Below the pieces are notes generated by a model. The model made no database searches, was not told the origin of the DNA, and saw nothing but the letters and a program-made list of their open reading frames with translations. Of a stretch of DNA of 26,206 bases, positions 1 to 8,377 are shown piece by piece. The translations under genes were made by a program, and so were the position numbers. The first letter of the stretch is position 1; each line of letters begins with the position of its first letter. The stretch is from CAINVV01 sp964528535 (lineage in GTDB: Bacteria; Bacteroidota; Bacteroidia; Bacteroidales; Prolixibacteraceae). The stretch is taken from positions 1 to 26,206 of the forward strand of contig CAZGSQ010000046.1 of the NCBI GenBank assembly GCA_964528535.1. The letters run 5' to 3'.

Positions 1-2
1 AG

Positions 3-797
3 GGGATCACTTTTGCTGATACGACAGTCAGTGAAACTGGAATTTATGTTTTTTTGCAGCAGACACTCTTCCAGAATTTAACCCTGAATGGAGGGATCAG
101 GTTCCAAAACCACAGCAAATATGGAAGTGAATGGGTACCATCTGCAGGTTTTGCGTGGCAGCTCTCACCGCTTACTACATGGCGGACAAGCATCTCAAAG
201 GGATTCAGGAGTCCCACCATTCGCGAACTTTACATGTTCAACCACAATCCAAATCTGCAACCTGAAAGAATTTACAGTTATGAAACCGGAGTTGCCCACA
301 GCTTTCTTCAGCGCAAACTAAAGATCGAATTAACCGGCTACATGGTAAAGGGTGACAACCTGATCGTTACAGGACCGATGGGGAATCTCTACAACACAGG
401 TAGTATCAACAACAAAGGAGTTGAGCTTGCCCTCCAGGCCAGACCTTTGAAGAATCTCGATTTTCTCCTCTCGTACAGTTACATCCACATGGATCGCCCT
501 CTTTTCGCTACGCCAAAAAATAATCTGTTCCTGAGTGGGACCTACCGATGGGAGAAATTTCGTTTCAACTGCTCACTTCAACAGATCTCAGATTTGAACA
601 ACGATCTTTCAGGGAAAATTAACCTGATCAGCTACAGTCTTGTCAATGCCAAGGCAGTTTGGAGCCTGAACAGACATCTCGAATTTTCGCTGGGTGGAGA
701 AAATCTGCTTGGCCAAAAATACGAGCCCAACAGGTATTATCCAATGCCTCAAACCACCCTGTTTGCGGGTATAAATCTGCTATTGGGAAGCTTGTAA
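3..797 (+). CDS. TonB-dependent outer-membrane receptor, C-terminal part (5' end outside window)
   Basis: This is the last ~264 residues of a TonB-dependent receptor beta-barrel. The reading frame is open from base 3, so the gene starts upstream; an apparent TTG start at 54 is only an internal codon. Visible barrel features are alternating amphipathic strands, the receptor-like segment GFRSPTIRELYMFN followed by NPNLQPERIYSYETG, and a closing strand NLLGQKYEPNRYYPMPQTTLFAGINL typical of the barrel end. The product would sit in the outer membrane and import a ligand using TonB energy. The style is that of the BtuB/CirA iron-complex or cobalamin receptors rather than SusC, but plug and TonB box lie outside the window, so the substrate cannot be named. 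The next gene is 207 bp away and functionally unrelated. Confidence 0.88.
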   Translation, partial: GITFADTTVSETGIYVFLQQTLFQNLTLNGGIRFQNHSKYGSEWVPSAGFAWQLSPLTTWRTSISKGFRSPTIRELYMFNHNPNLQPERIYSYETGVAHSFLQRKLKIELTGYMVKGDNLIVTGPMGNLYNTGSINNKGVELALQARPLKNLDFLLSYSYIHMDRPLFATPKNNLFLSGTYRWEKFRFNCSLQQISDLNNDLSGKINLISYSLVNAKAVWSLNRHLEFSLGGENLLGQKYEPNRYYPMPQTTLFAGINLLLGSL

Positions 798-1004
798 CCG
801 TGATACTGTGGTCTTTATCTTAAATTCAACGGAAGAATTGATGGAGGATGACGGGAAATCTTCATAATTGTCTATTTTTACATCGATTTAAGTACGGAGG
901 CTGCACGATAATTGGAAGAGTTTTCCAATCAATTTGGCTTGGACTTGCCGGTTCAAATCCGTATCAACCATTGAAAATGAAAAAAACCATTAAATAACCC
1001 AAGA

Positions 1005-1652
1005 ATGAAACTAGACAAGATCTTTAGTTTTTTGGTACCAAAGGACCGCAAGTTTTTTCCACTCTTCAACGATGCAGCCGACAACCTGGTTCTTGCCTCC
1101 GAATTATTGATTAAACTGGTGAGAGAGAGGGATTTAACACAAAGACATGAATACATGAAGCAGATCAGGGATGTCGAGCATGTCGGAGATGACATCACCA
1201 AAAACCTGCTCAATGAACTTAACGGCACCTTCATCACTCCTTTCGACAGGGAGGATATCCACGAACTGATCAACAACATGGATGATGTTGTCGACTACAT
1301 TCATGCCGCCTCCAAAAGAATTCACTTTTACAAATTGTCTACATTCCCCGAGGAGTTTGTATGGATTGCAGACCGCATCCACTCTGCCAACAAGGAGATT
1401 CAAAATGTATTGCGAAGTGTCCGTTCCGTCAATGATTTCAAAATGCATGTTTCGTCGTGCGAAAAGATCAGTGAATACGAGAGTCAGGTGGATGATATTT
1501 ACCAGGAGTATCTATCCATATTGTTCGAACAGGAGGTCAATGCGATTGACCTGATCAAAAAAAGGGACATCTTGACCACACTGGAAAAAGCCATCGACAA
1601 ATGTGACGATGTTGGTAACATCTTCTCCTCCCTGATTGTTAAAATGGGATAG
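1005..1652 (+). CDS. DUF47 family PhoU-like protein, partner of Pit phosphate transporter
   Basis: A 215-residue, all-helical, charged cytoplasmic protein of the DUF47/PhoU-like family. The N-terminus (KIFSFLVPKDRKFFPLFNDAA) and the segment RDVEHVGDDITKNLLNELNGTFITPFDREDI are hallmarks: E/D-rich helices that bind metal clusters in PhoU-like folds. Length is normal for the family (~205-220). In many bacteria DUF47 genes sit directly before a Pit transporter, as here (57-bp gap), and the protein is thought to regulate phosphate flux through it. The following PhoR/PhoB-type genes strengthen a phosphate role. The start follows an AT-rich leader containing a six-codon ORF (MKKTIK) that I regard as chance. 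Confidence 0.9.
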   Translation: MKLDKIFSFLVPKDRKFFPLFNDAADNLVLASELLIKLVRERDLTQRHEYMKQIRDVEHVGDDITKNLLNELNGTFITPFDREDIHELINNMDDVVDYIHAASKRIHFYKLSTFPEEFVWIADRIHSANKEIQNVLRSVRSVNDFKMHVSSCEKISEYESQVDDIYQEYLSILFEQEVNAIDLIKKRDILTTLEKAIDKCDDVGNIFSSLIVKMG

Positions 1653-1709
1653 CTCAAAAGGGCGTTTATCTTCGATTGATCTGAAATAACCCGATTAATA
1701 ACACAACGA

Positions 1710-2750
1710 ATGAGCTTTACTCTCCTCATTGTCATCATCGTTCTCGCATTTCTCTTTGACTTCATCAATGGATTCCACGATGCCGCCAATTCCATCGCCA
1801 CCATCGTCTCCACAAAAGTCTTGTCACCATTGCAGGCTGTTCTCTGGGCTGCCTTCTTCAACTTTCTGGCCTATGCCATATTTGAGTTAAAGATCGCCGA
1901 TACCATTTCAAAAGTAGTGGATACGAATGCCATCAACCTGCAGGTAATTTTGGCAGGAATTGTTGCAGCTATCATCTGGAATCTTCTCACCTGGTACCTG
2001 GGAATACCTTCCAGCTCCTCCCACACTTTGGTTGGTGGTTTTGCGGGAGCTGCGATAGCCCATGCAGGATGGTCGGTTGTGAAATCAAGTGTGATTCTGA
2101 AGATCGCCTCCTTCATTTTTTTAGCTCCTTTTTTGGGCATGCTGATCTCCTATCTTTTGTCTGTTTTGTTGCTCAATCTGCTGCAAAAGGGCAATCCACA
2201 TGTGCTGGATAAATATTTCAGAAGATTTCAGTTGTTGTCGAGTGCCTTGTTTAGTTTGGGACATGGAGGCAATGACGCACAAAAAGTAATGGGGCTTATC
2301 GCGGCAACCCTGATGGTCTATTTCAAAGGGGTAGATCCTGCTTCGATTCCCGACTGGGCACACATTAACATGGTTGGCGGAAAAATTCATTCTATTCCCC
2401 ATTGGGTAGTGATTGGATGTTATTTTGCCATCAGTTTGGGAACCATCTCAGGCGGTTGGAAGATTGTTAAAACCATGGGAACCAAGATCACCAAACTCAC
2501 CTCTTTCGAAGGAGTTACGGCCGAGACTGCCGGTGCCATACTGCTTTTTGGAACGGATGCATTTGGAATCCCTGTCAGTACCACCCATACCATTACCGGT
2601 GCCATCATGGGAACCGGATTGACGAAAAGAGTCACCATCGTAAAATGGGGAGTAACTATCAACCTCTTGTATGCATGGATATTAACAATTCCTGTTTCCA
2701 TGCTCATAGCGGCTATTGCCTACTACTCCTTTAAGATTTTTGGATTGTGA
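1710..2750 (+). CDS. pit: Pit family inorganic phosphate transporter
   Basis: A 346-residue polytopic inner-membrane protein with the two signature halves of the PiT family: FDFINGFHDAANSIATIVST near the N-terminus (about residues 16-35) and GHGGNDAQKVMG (about 184-195) opening the second repeat. GIPVSTTHTITGAIMG near residue 290 mirrors GIPSSSSHTLVGG near residue 100, showing the internal duplication. PiT proteins carry metal-phosphate or phosphate with H+ or Na+ at low affinity. The gene is placed between the DUF47 partner and a PhoR-type kinase (9-bp gap), so the four genes probably form one phosphate-linked transcription unit. The length matches short bacterial PiT proteins and I see no lesions. 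Confidence 0.94.
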   Translation: MSFTLLIVIIVLAFLFDFINGFHDAANSIATIVSTKVLSPLQAVLWAAFFNFLAYAIFELKIADTISKVVDTNAINLQVILAGIVAAIIWNLLTWYLGIPSSSSHTLVGGFAGAAIAHAGWSVVKSSVILKIASFIFLAPFLGMLISYLLSVLLLNLLQKGNPHVLDKYFRRFQLLSSALFSLGHGGNDAQKVMGLIAATLMVYFKGVDPASIPDWAHINMVGGKIHSIPHWVVIGCYFAISLGTISGGWKIVKTMGTKITKLTSFEGVTAETAGAILLFGTDAFGIPVSTTHTITGAIMGTGLTKRVTIVKWGVTINLLYAWILTIPVSMLIAAIAYYSFKIFGL

Positions 2751-2759
2751 TCGAAAAAT

Positions 2760-3809
2760 ATGCGCATTCTCAGATCTTATACGCCGAGTAAATTATCACT
2801 GGTCTCCTCGCTGGTAACGACGCTTTTTACAACGTTGTTGGTCGCCATCAACTATTATTTCGGCCATGCCATCGTGCTGTTTGTATTGATTCCGGTTATT
2901 TTTCTGCTCTCTTTCCTGACAACAAGCTACATCCTGAACTACCTGATCAACGACAAGATAACTCCTATCTACAAGACCATCAGTGGAGTACCATTGAAAG
3001 ACAAGCGTCGCAAAAAGGAGCGCAACAAAGATATTCTGGCAGAGGTTGAGCACGATGTAAAGATTTGGGCAGATGATAAGATGGCGGAGATTGAGCGTCT
3101 TCGCGACCTCGAGAAATACAGAAAGGACTTTGTAGGCAATGTCTCGCACGAGTTAAAAACCCCTATTTTCAACATTCAGGGATACATTTTAACGCTTTTG
3201 GATGGAGGACTTGAAGATCCTGAGATCAACAGGCTCTACCTCGAACGTACTGAAAAAAGCATCGACAGGATGATCAATGTGGTCGAAGATCTGGAATCGA
3301 TCACCAAACTGGAATCGGGAGAATTGAAACTGAATCCCGAAATTTTCGATATCAGCCGACTGGTAGAAGAGGTCTTCGAACTTGAGCTTAGAGAGGCTAC
3401 TGAAAGGGGTATCTCCATGAAGATGATTCTTACTTCGGGTAAACCATTTTTGGTAAAAGCCGATAAAAAACGCATTTTCGAAGCCATGCGAAACCTGATC
3501 GGGAATGCCATCAAATATGGTCGCAGGAATGGTGTCGTCACTGTTGGATTCTACGACATGAACAACCTGTTGCTGATCGAAGTGAGTGACGATGGAATCG
3601 GCATCGACAAGAAAGACCTTCCCCGCATCTTCGAAAGGTTTTACAGGGTCGACAAGAGCCGTTCACGGATGCAGGGTGGAACCGGACTAGGTTTGTCGAT
3701 TGTCAAACACATCATCGAAGCGCACAAGCAGAAAATTCATGTGAAAAGTATCCCCGAAAACGGAACCACCTTCACTTTTGCCCTTGAAAAAGGGAAGCTG
3801 ACAAAATAA
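2760..3809 (+). CDS. phoR: Sensor histidine kinase, PhoR type
   Basis: A 349-residue membrane histidine kinase. Two N-terminal transmembrane helices (about residues 12-34 and 36-62) are separated by a very short loop, so there is almost no periplasmic sensor. A charged linker leads to the HisKA domain with the phosphoacceptor His130 in VSHELKTP, then a HATPase domain with the N box (LIGNAIKYG), G1 (DDGIGID), F box (FERFYRVD) and G2 (GGTGLGLSIVKHI). The lack of a periplasmic or PAS domain resembles PhoR kinases that sense through neighbouring transporters and PhoU proteins, which fits the adjacent Pit and DUF47 genes. The regulator partner follows at 3956. The gene name is inferred from context and architecture; ResE/WalK-like kinases look similar. 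Confidence 0.85.
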   Translation: MRILRSYTPSKLSLVSSLVTTLFTTLLVAINYYFGHAIVLFVLIPVIFLLSFLTTSYILNYLINDKITPIYKTISGVPLKDKRRKKERNKDILAEVEHDVKIWADDKMAEIERLRDLEKYRKDFVGNVSHELKTPIFNIQGYILTLLDGGLEDPEINRLYLERTEKSIDRMINVVEDLESITKLESGELKLNPEIFDISRLVEEVFELELREATERGISMKMILTSGKPFLVKADKKRIFEAMRNLIGNAIKYGRRNGVVTVGFYDMNNLLLIEVSDDGIGIDKKDLPRIFERFYRVDKSRSRMQGGTGLGLSIVKHIIEAHKQKIHVKSIPENGTTFTFALEKGKLTK

Positions 3810-3859
3810 TATTGACTCCGTAAAACTGTTAATCAAAAATTTAACCTAATTTTAGGAGG

Positions 3860-3934
3860 TTGTACAGACGTTGCATGCAACGTCTCCGCACGCCTTGCAT
3901 GCGATTATTGTACAGACGTTGCATGCAACGTCTC
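3860..3934. repeat. Two copies of a 27-bp repeat containing a perfect 20-bp palindrome
   Basis: Two identical 27-bp copies (3860-3886 and 3908-3934), 48 bp apart start to start. Each holds the perfect palindrome AGACGTTGCATGCAACGTCT (3866-3885 and 3914-3933). The 21-bp spacer carries another TTGCATGCG piece and a weak CGCA...TGCG inverted pair. The block lies in the 146-bp gap between the phoR-like and phoB-like genes and is open in the phoB reading frame, which would give a repetitive Cys/Arg-rich N-terminus (YRRCMQRL twice) if translation began at 3860. A REP-like dispersed element or a regulatory or RNA-processing hairpin pair are the main options. Confidence 0.85.
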
Positions 3935-3955
3935 TACCCATTTAAACCACGTATC

Positions 3956-4657
3956 ATGACAGAAAAAGAGACCACACCGCGCATTCTCCTGGTAGACGAT
4001 GAAGAGGACATCCTCGAATTTGTAAGTTACAATCTTGAAAGAGAGGGGTTCAGAGTATATACCGGCCGAAATGGCCTGGAGGCAATCCAGATGGTCACCA
4101 AAATCAAGCCTGATCTGGTCATCCTGGACGTGATGATGCCCGAAATGGATGGCATTGCTGCCTGCGAGGAGATTCGTAAACTACCCGGATGCCGCGATAT
4201 GGTGATTGCTTTTCTCACGGCCAGGGGGGAAGATTATTCCCAGATAGCGGGATTCGATGCCGGTGCCGACGATTACATCACCAAACCAATCCGTCCAAAA
4301 GTGCTGATCAGCCGGGTAAAAGCATTGCTGAAAAGAAGCGGTGGCCCTATTTCGGAAGGCGCCGAACAGGATAAAGTGCTGCACATCGGCAATTTGGTGA
4401 TTGACAAGGAGAAATTTACCCTGCGGGTCGATGAAAATGAGATGATGCTTCCGCGAAAAGAGTTTGAACTCCTTTCGCTGCTCGTTTCAAAACCAGATAA
4501 AGTATTCCTGCGGGACGAAATTTACAAGGCTGTTTGGGGTGATAATGTGATCGTGGGAGACCGTACCATCGATGTGCACATCAGAAAACTCAGGGAAAAA
4601 ATTGGAAATGACCACATTCGTACCCTCAAAGGAATCGGGTACAAGTTCGTCATTTAG
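3956..4657 (+). CDS. phoB: Response regulator, OmpR/PhoB family
   Basis: A 233-residue two-domain regulator. The receiver domain (about 9-125) has the acidic pair D14/D15, phosphoacceptor D58 in LVILDVMMPEMDG, T88 in FLTAR and K110 in DDYITKPIRP. The C-terminal winged-helix domain (about 135-233) has the OmpR/PhoB features LPRKEFELLSLL, then IDVHIRKLREKIG and the wing RTLKGIGYKF. I placed the start at the ATG in MTEKETTPRILLVDDEED. A longer in-frame start at 3860 would translate the palindromic repeat and add 32 repetitive residues that no regulator of this family has. It is the likely partner of the upstream kinase. It is convergent with rpoN, with 3 bp between the stop codons. Confidence 0.9.
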   Translation: MTEKETTPRILLVDDEEDILEFVSYNLEREGFRVYTGRNGLEAIQMVTKIKPDLVILDVMMPEMDGIAACEEIRKLPGCRDMVIAFLTARGEDYSQIAGFDAGADDYITKPIRPKVLISRVKALLKRSGGPISEGAEQDKVLHIGNLVIDKEKFTLRVDENEMMLPRKEFELLSLLVSKPDKVFLRDEIYKAVWGDNVIVGDRTIDVHIRKLREKIGNDHIRTLKGIGYKFVI

Positions 4658-4660
4658 AGA

Positions 4661-6118
4661 TTACAACTCCTTACGCATCCTGGCGACAGGGATGTCCAGC
4701 TGTTCGCGGTATTTGGCGATTGTGCGCCTGGCAATGTTGTAGCCCTTGTCCTTTAAAATATTGGCCAATTCATCGTCCGTAACAGGCTTTTGCTTGTTTT
4801 CGTTGCCAATGCACTCCTTCAGGATGGATTTTATCTCCCGCGTCGACACCTCTTCCCCATCCTCTTTCTGCATTGACTCTGAGAAAAAATATTTCAGCGA
4901 GTAGATTCCAAAATGCGTCTGGATGAATTTGCTGTTCGAAACCCTCGAAATGGTTGAGATATCCAGGCCGGTAAGGTCGGCAATGTCTTTTAGAATCATG
5001 GGTCTCAGCCTGGTCTCATCACCCTCTACAAAGAACTCCTTCTGAAACTGGAGCAAGGCGTTCATCACGAGCATGAGGGTCTCCTGCCGTTGCTTGATGG
5101 CATCAATGAACCACTTGGCCGAATCAATCTTTTGTTTGACGAAAAGCAGCGCATCCTTCTGGTCGTTGTTCATTGCCTTGCCGTTGTCACGAAAACTCTT
5201 CAGCATGTTGGCATAGTAATTGCTGATATTGAGCTCCGGAACATTTCGCTGGTTCAGACTGAGAATCATCTCGTCGTTGACAATCTCCAAAATAAAATCG
5301 GGGATGATGGTCTGGTTGCCCCTGCTGAGGTTGTTGCTAAAGGAGCTGCCTGGTTTCGGGTTCAGTTTGAGAATCTCGTCAAGAGCTTCACGGAGCGCCT
5401 CCTCTTCGATGTTGAACTTGCGCTGAATCTTGTCGTAATGCTTTCTCGTAAACTCTTCAAACACCTCATCCAGGATTCGGTAAGCCAACCTGATCTCCTC
5501 GCGGCCAAGATTTTTCCTGGCCAATTGAATCATGAGCGACTCCCTCAGATCACGGGCTCCTACCCCTGCAGGATCCAGATCCTGTATCATTTTCAGAATC
5601 CTGGTAAGTTGTTTTTCATTCGTCAGGATATTTCTCGAGAAGGCCACATCATCAACAATGGCATCCAATTCACGCCGAAGATATCCGTCTTCATCAATGT
5701 TTCCGATGATCTGTTCAGCCAAAACGGAATCTTCCTCATCAAGCATTACCATGGCCACCTGCTCCTGCAGGTATTCGTGGAAAGAGGAGGATTCATAGTA
5801 GGGAATATCCTGAATTTTATCGTCTTTGGAAAAATTATTGGTTTCGTAACGGTAGGAAGGATAATCTTCTTCGTTGAGATAATCGTCCATCGAAAACTCC
5901 TCGTTGTCGTTGTCCTCTTTGGTCTTCAGATCGTTGGAGATCTCTTCTTCGCCCGAGCCAAACTCATTGTCTTCCAACTCCAATACAGGATTCTCCTCCA
6001 ACTCCTTCTTGATGCGCTGCTCCAATTGAAGCATGGGAAGTTCCAACAGCTTGATTACCTGTATCTGCTGTGGTGAAAGCTTCTGAAGCAGCCTTTGCTG
6101 AAGGGAAAGATTTTGCAT
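4661..6118 (-). CDS. rpoN: RNA polymerase sigma-54 factor
   Basis: A 485-residue sigma-54. Region I at the N-terminus is Gln/Leu-rich (LSLQQRLLQKLSPQQIQVIKL), which binds activators. Region II (about 48-110) is strongly acidic. The core-binding and cross-linking regions follow, and the C-terminal RpoN box ARRTIAKYRE (residues 463-472) contacts the -24 promoter element. All regions are present at normal length. Sigma-54 works with AAA+ activators, none of which is encoded in this window. The gene lies 7 bp downstream of asnS on the same strand and is probably cotranscribed with it. Its stop nearly touches that of the phoB-like gene. Confidence 0.96.
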   Translation of the reverse strand: MQNLSLQQRLLQKLSPQQIQVIKLLELPMLQLEQRIKKELEENPVLELEDNEFGSGEEEISNDLKTKEDNDNEEFSMDDYLNEEDYPSYRYETNNFSKDDKIQDIPYYESSSFHEYLQEQVAMVMLDEEDSVLAEQIIGNIDEDGYLRRELDAIVDDVAFSRNILTNEKQLTRILKMIQDLDPAGVGARDLRESLMIQLARKNLGREEIRLAYRILDEVFEEFTRKHYDKIQRKFNIEEEALREALDEILKLNPKPGSSFSNNLSRGNQTIIPDFILEIVNDEMILSLNQRNVPELNISNYYANMLKSFRDNGKAMNNDQKDALLFVKQKIDSAKWFIDAIKQRQETLMLVMNALLQFQKEFFVEGDETRLRPMILKDIADLTGLDISTISRVSNSKFIQTHFGIYSLKYFFSESMQKEDGEEVSTREIKSILKECIGNENKQKPVTDDELANILKDKGYNIARRTIAKYREQLDIPVARMRKEL

Positions 6119-6125
6119 TTCTCAA

Positions 6126-7565
6126 TTAAAACTCACAGTTTTTAGGGGTTCTGGCAAACGGAATGACATCCCGGATATTGCCCATTCCGGTCACGAAAAG
6201 CATCAGTCTTTCGAAACCAAGGCCGAAACCCGCATGCGGACATCCGCCAAAGCGCCTGGTGTCGAGGTACCATTCCATCTCTGCTTTCGGAATGTGCATC
6301 TCCTCCATTCGTTGTTCCAATACTTCGAGCCGTTCTTCCCGCTGTGACCCGCCAATGATCTCGCCAATCTGCGGGAAAAGGACATCCATCGCTGCCACCG
6401 TCTGGCCATTGTCATCGAGCCTCATGTAGAAAGCCTTGATTTCCTTAGGATAATTGGTAAGGATGACCGGCTTTTTGAACTCTTTTTCAACGAGAAAGCG
6501 CTCGTGTTCGCTCTGAAGGTCTGTGCCATATCCACCTACCGGATATTGGAACTGCCCCTTCTTGTTGGGTTTCGAATTTTGCAAGATGTTTATCGCCTCG
6601 GTGTAGGTGAGCCTGATAAAATCGTTGTCTGCTACAAACCGCAACTTCTCAATCAGCTCCATCGAACGCTGGTCGGCCGGCTTTACCTTCTCCTCCTCTG
6701 CAAGCCTGTTGCTCAGAAAAAGCAAATCATCCATGCAGTTTTCCAGCGCATGGTTGATAAGGTATTTCAGGAACTCCTCGGCAAGATCCATGTTGTCGGT
6801 GAGGTCGCAAAAAGCTACTTCAGGCTCGATCATCCAGAACTCAGCCAGATGGCGCGAAGTATTGGAGTTTTCGGCACGAAAGGTTGGCCCGAAGGTATAT
6901 ATTTTGGAGAGCGCCATGGCAAAGAGTTCACCTTCCAGCTGACCGGAAACAGTCAGGTTCGCAGCCTTTCCGAAGAAGTCCTGAGAATAATCGACCTTTC
7001 CCTCCTCATCCAAAGGTGGATTCACGGCTGGCAAAGTAGAAACCCTGAACATCTCTCCGGCACCTTCGGCATCCGAACTTGTGATGATGGGCGTGTGTAC
7101 ATTGAAGAAACCCCTCTCGTTGAAAAACGAGTGAATGGCGAAAATCATGGCATGCCGTATCCGGAAGATCGCACCAAAAGTTGCCGTCCTTGGCCGGAGA
7201 TGGGCCATTTCGCGCAAGAATTCGAGGGTATGGCGCTTGGGCTGGATGGGATATTTATCAGGATCCGACAATCCAATGATTTCGATGGCCACGGCTTTCA
7301 GTTCAACTGACTGGCCTGAACCTGCGGAGGCCACCAAGATCCCTGTAACCCCAATGGCGGCACCTGTATTGATATTTTTAAAAAAATCCTCGCCAAAAAT
7401 TTCGACTTCCGCAACCACCTGCAGGTTGTTGATGGTGGAACCATCGTTCAAGGCAATGAAATTAACATTCTTGCTTCCGCGACGGGTGCGTACCCAACCT
7501 TTGATGGTAATCTCTGTACCAACCACACCTGTTTTTAAGATCTCTGCAATTTGAATTTTTTTCAT
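6126..7565 (-). CDS. asnS: Asparaginyl-tRNA synthetase
   Basis: A 479-residue class IIb aminoacyl-tRNA synthetase that charges tRNA-Asn. It has an N-terminal OB-fold anticodon-binding domain (about 1-110, with IKGWVRTRRGSKNVNFIALNDGS), motif 2 (TFRAENSNTSRHLAEFWMIEPE region) and motif 3 in the C-terminus (GLGFERLMLFVTGM), ending in RDVIPFARTPKNCEF, which is typical of AsnRS. I chose the ATG at 7565 (MKKIQIAEILK). An in-frame ATG at 7574 is three codons earlier, but the purine-rich GGAAGAA lies directly against it and is better spaced for 7565. Cotranscribed with rpoN. Confidence 0.95.
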   Translation of the reverse strand: MKKIQIAEILKTGVVGTEITIKGWVRTRRGSKNVNFIALNDGSTINNLQVVAEVEIFGEDFFKNINTGAAIGVTGILVASAGSGQSVELKAVAIEIIGLSDPDKYPIQPKRHTLEFLREMAHLRPRTATFGAIFRIRHAMIFAIHSFFNERGFFNVHTPIITSSDAEGAGEMFRVSTLPAVNPPLDEEGKVDYSQDFFGKAANLTVSGQLEGELFAMALSKIYTFGPTFRAENSNTSRHLAEFWMIEPEVAFCDLTDNMDLAEEFLKYLINHALENCMDDLLFLSNRLAEEEKVKPADQRSMELIEKLRFVADNDFIRLTYTEAINILQNSKPNKKGQFQYPVGGYGTDLQSEHERFLVEKEFKKPVILTNYPKEIKAFYMRLDDNGQTVAAMDVLFPQIGEIIGGSQREERLEVLEQRMEEMHIPKAEMEWYLDTRRFGGCPHAGFGLGFERLMLFVTGMGNIRDVIPFARTPKNCEF

Positions 7566-7622
7566 GCGTAACATTTCTTCCGGGTGAAACAGTCTTTATT
7601 CTTGTTTAATCTATACCAGACA

Positions 7623-7659
7623 CAAAATTACACATTTTGGCGTCTCTACGCCAGTCAAA
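7623..7659 (-). promoter_or_regulatory. Possible Bacteroidota-type promoter for asnS-rpoN
   Basis: On the minus strand TAATTTTG (7623-7630) matches the Bacteroidota -7 consensus TAnnTTTG. A TTTG lies upstream (7656-7659) but with 25 bp between, longer than the usual 19-21. A short hairpin TGGCG-TCTCTA-CGCCA (7638-7653) sits between the two. The -7 match is seen; its function is inferred. Confidence 0.35.
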
Positions 7660-7788
7660 TCGTATTACTTTTTCGATGTACACCGGCTATTTTCTGTGAA
7701 TACCAATTAATTTCTCAATTTTGAATATTCGTCCTTCCCTAATTGTATCTGTATATGGGAGAAAATGTATATTTGTAAATAGAAACCC

Positions 7789-7908
7789 ATGATCGTTAAA
7801 CAGATATATACTACAGGAAATAAAAAACATATCTTGATACATTTACCGGATAGCGTCCAAAACAAAAAGCAGGTTCTTGTTGTTTTGGATGATTCAGTTG
7901 ACTCATAA
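7789..7908 (+). CDS. Small ORF, 39 residues, possible antitoxin relic
   Basis: An ATG-initiated ORF encoding MIVKQIYTTGNKKHILIHLP followed by DSVQNKKQVLVVLDDSVDS. The pattern of an N-terminal strand, a K-rich turn, then IxLPDSV...KQVLVVLDD is like the N-terminal half of short AbrB/DUF104-style antitoxins of Bacteroidota, which usually continue for another 30 or more residues. The ORF stops just before a stretch with broken reading frames, so a truncated or decayed antitoxin is the most economical reading. No toxin gene is next to it. It may equally be a chance ORF. Confidence 0.3.
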   Translation: MIVKQIYTTGNKKHILIHLPDSVQNKKQVLVVLDDSVDS

Positions 7909-8022
7909 ACTGAAAAACTGGAATTAACGAAGCGAAAGTTCAGAACGATACAATAGAGGCAGTTTTATTCCAACTCGGAATCGAAAGCCCGCTCAATTAG
8001 CATTGCCAAAATTTTTTGAAGG

Positions 8023-8355
8023 ATGAAATTTTCAAACTGGGCTGATTTGTGCGCCCACCTCGGCACCCAATTCAACATCGAGATAGATCTCAATGGCGTA
8101 CTTTTCCTGGTAGGTATCCGCGAACGCGGTCTTTCTTTTCAACCTTTCTCAAAAGAGGAGAAGCTGAGCCTGATCAACCTGGGCAGTTGCACCCTCTTCC
8201 TGGAGATGGGTCTGGTTGAGAAAACCGGCACCGATGCAGACGGATGGCCCATCTTTTCCCAGAAAGCCCTGGCACCCACAGTCCCCGAAGAGCGCAAACA
8301 CAAGGTGCTGCAGGATTGCGCAGCGCGATATTTTGAAAAGATCTACGCAAAATAA
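8023..8355 (+). CDS. Conserved hypothetical protein, 110 residues
   Basis: I do not recognise a named domain. The protein is soluble, with no signal peptide or membrane segment. It starts MKFSNWADLCAHLGTQF, continues with VLFLVGIRERGLSFQPFSKEEKLSLINLG, and ends in basic helices. The sequence composition and codon use look like a real gene: hydrophobic positions are regularly spaced and the C-terminus WPIFSQKALAPTVPEERKH is well ordered. It resembles small Bacteroidales hypothetical proteins of similar size. It is convergent with the AEC carrier gene (22-bp gap), and no operon partner hints at its role. Confidence 0.72.
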   Translation: MKFSNWADLCAHLGTQFNIEIDLNGVLFLVGIRERGLSFQPFSKEEKLSLINLGSCTLFLEMGLVEKTGTDADGWPIFSQKALAPTVPEERKHKVLQDCAARYFEKIYAK

Positions 8356-8377
8356 ATTGCTTGTTGTTGTCTGAAAT

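Larger units (their letters stand above)
7566..8022. other. 457-bp AT-rich gap holding one tiny ORF and no recognised gene
   Basis: The stretch between asnS and the hypothetical at 8023 contains the asnS promoter candidate (7623-7659) and a 39-codon ORF (7789-7908). Between 7909 and 8022 there are short open frames in more than one phase, such as one giving NDTIEAVLFQLGIESPLN before a stop at about 7998. This looks like a decayed small gene, possibly an antitoxin-like pair, but no family can be named. I see no tRNA or strong terminator here. Confidence 0.5.

Noticed and set aside
947..970. tRNA-like T-arm (GGTTCAAATCC) with CCA downstream, after the TonB receptor
   Set aside because: Only three of five T-stem pairs form, no matching acceptor or anticodon arm is found at the right distance, and the nearby hairpin 911-929 does not fit a cloverleaf.
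3860..3955. N-terminal extension of the phoB-like regulator from the upstream ATG
   Set aside because: It would translate the palindromic repeat into repeated YRRCMQRL, absent from any OmpR-family regulator; the ATG at 3956 gives the normal N-terminus.
5090..6076. Long plus-strand frame opposite rpoN
   Set aside because: Antisense shadow of a well-supported sigma-54 gene; its sequence has no family features.
7566..7574. asnS start at 7574
   Set aside because: The purine-rich element is too close to that ATG; 7565 gives the normal family start.
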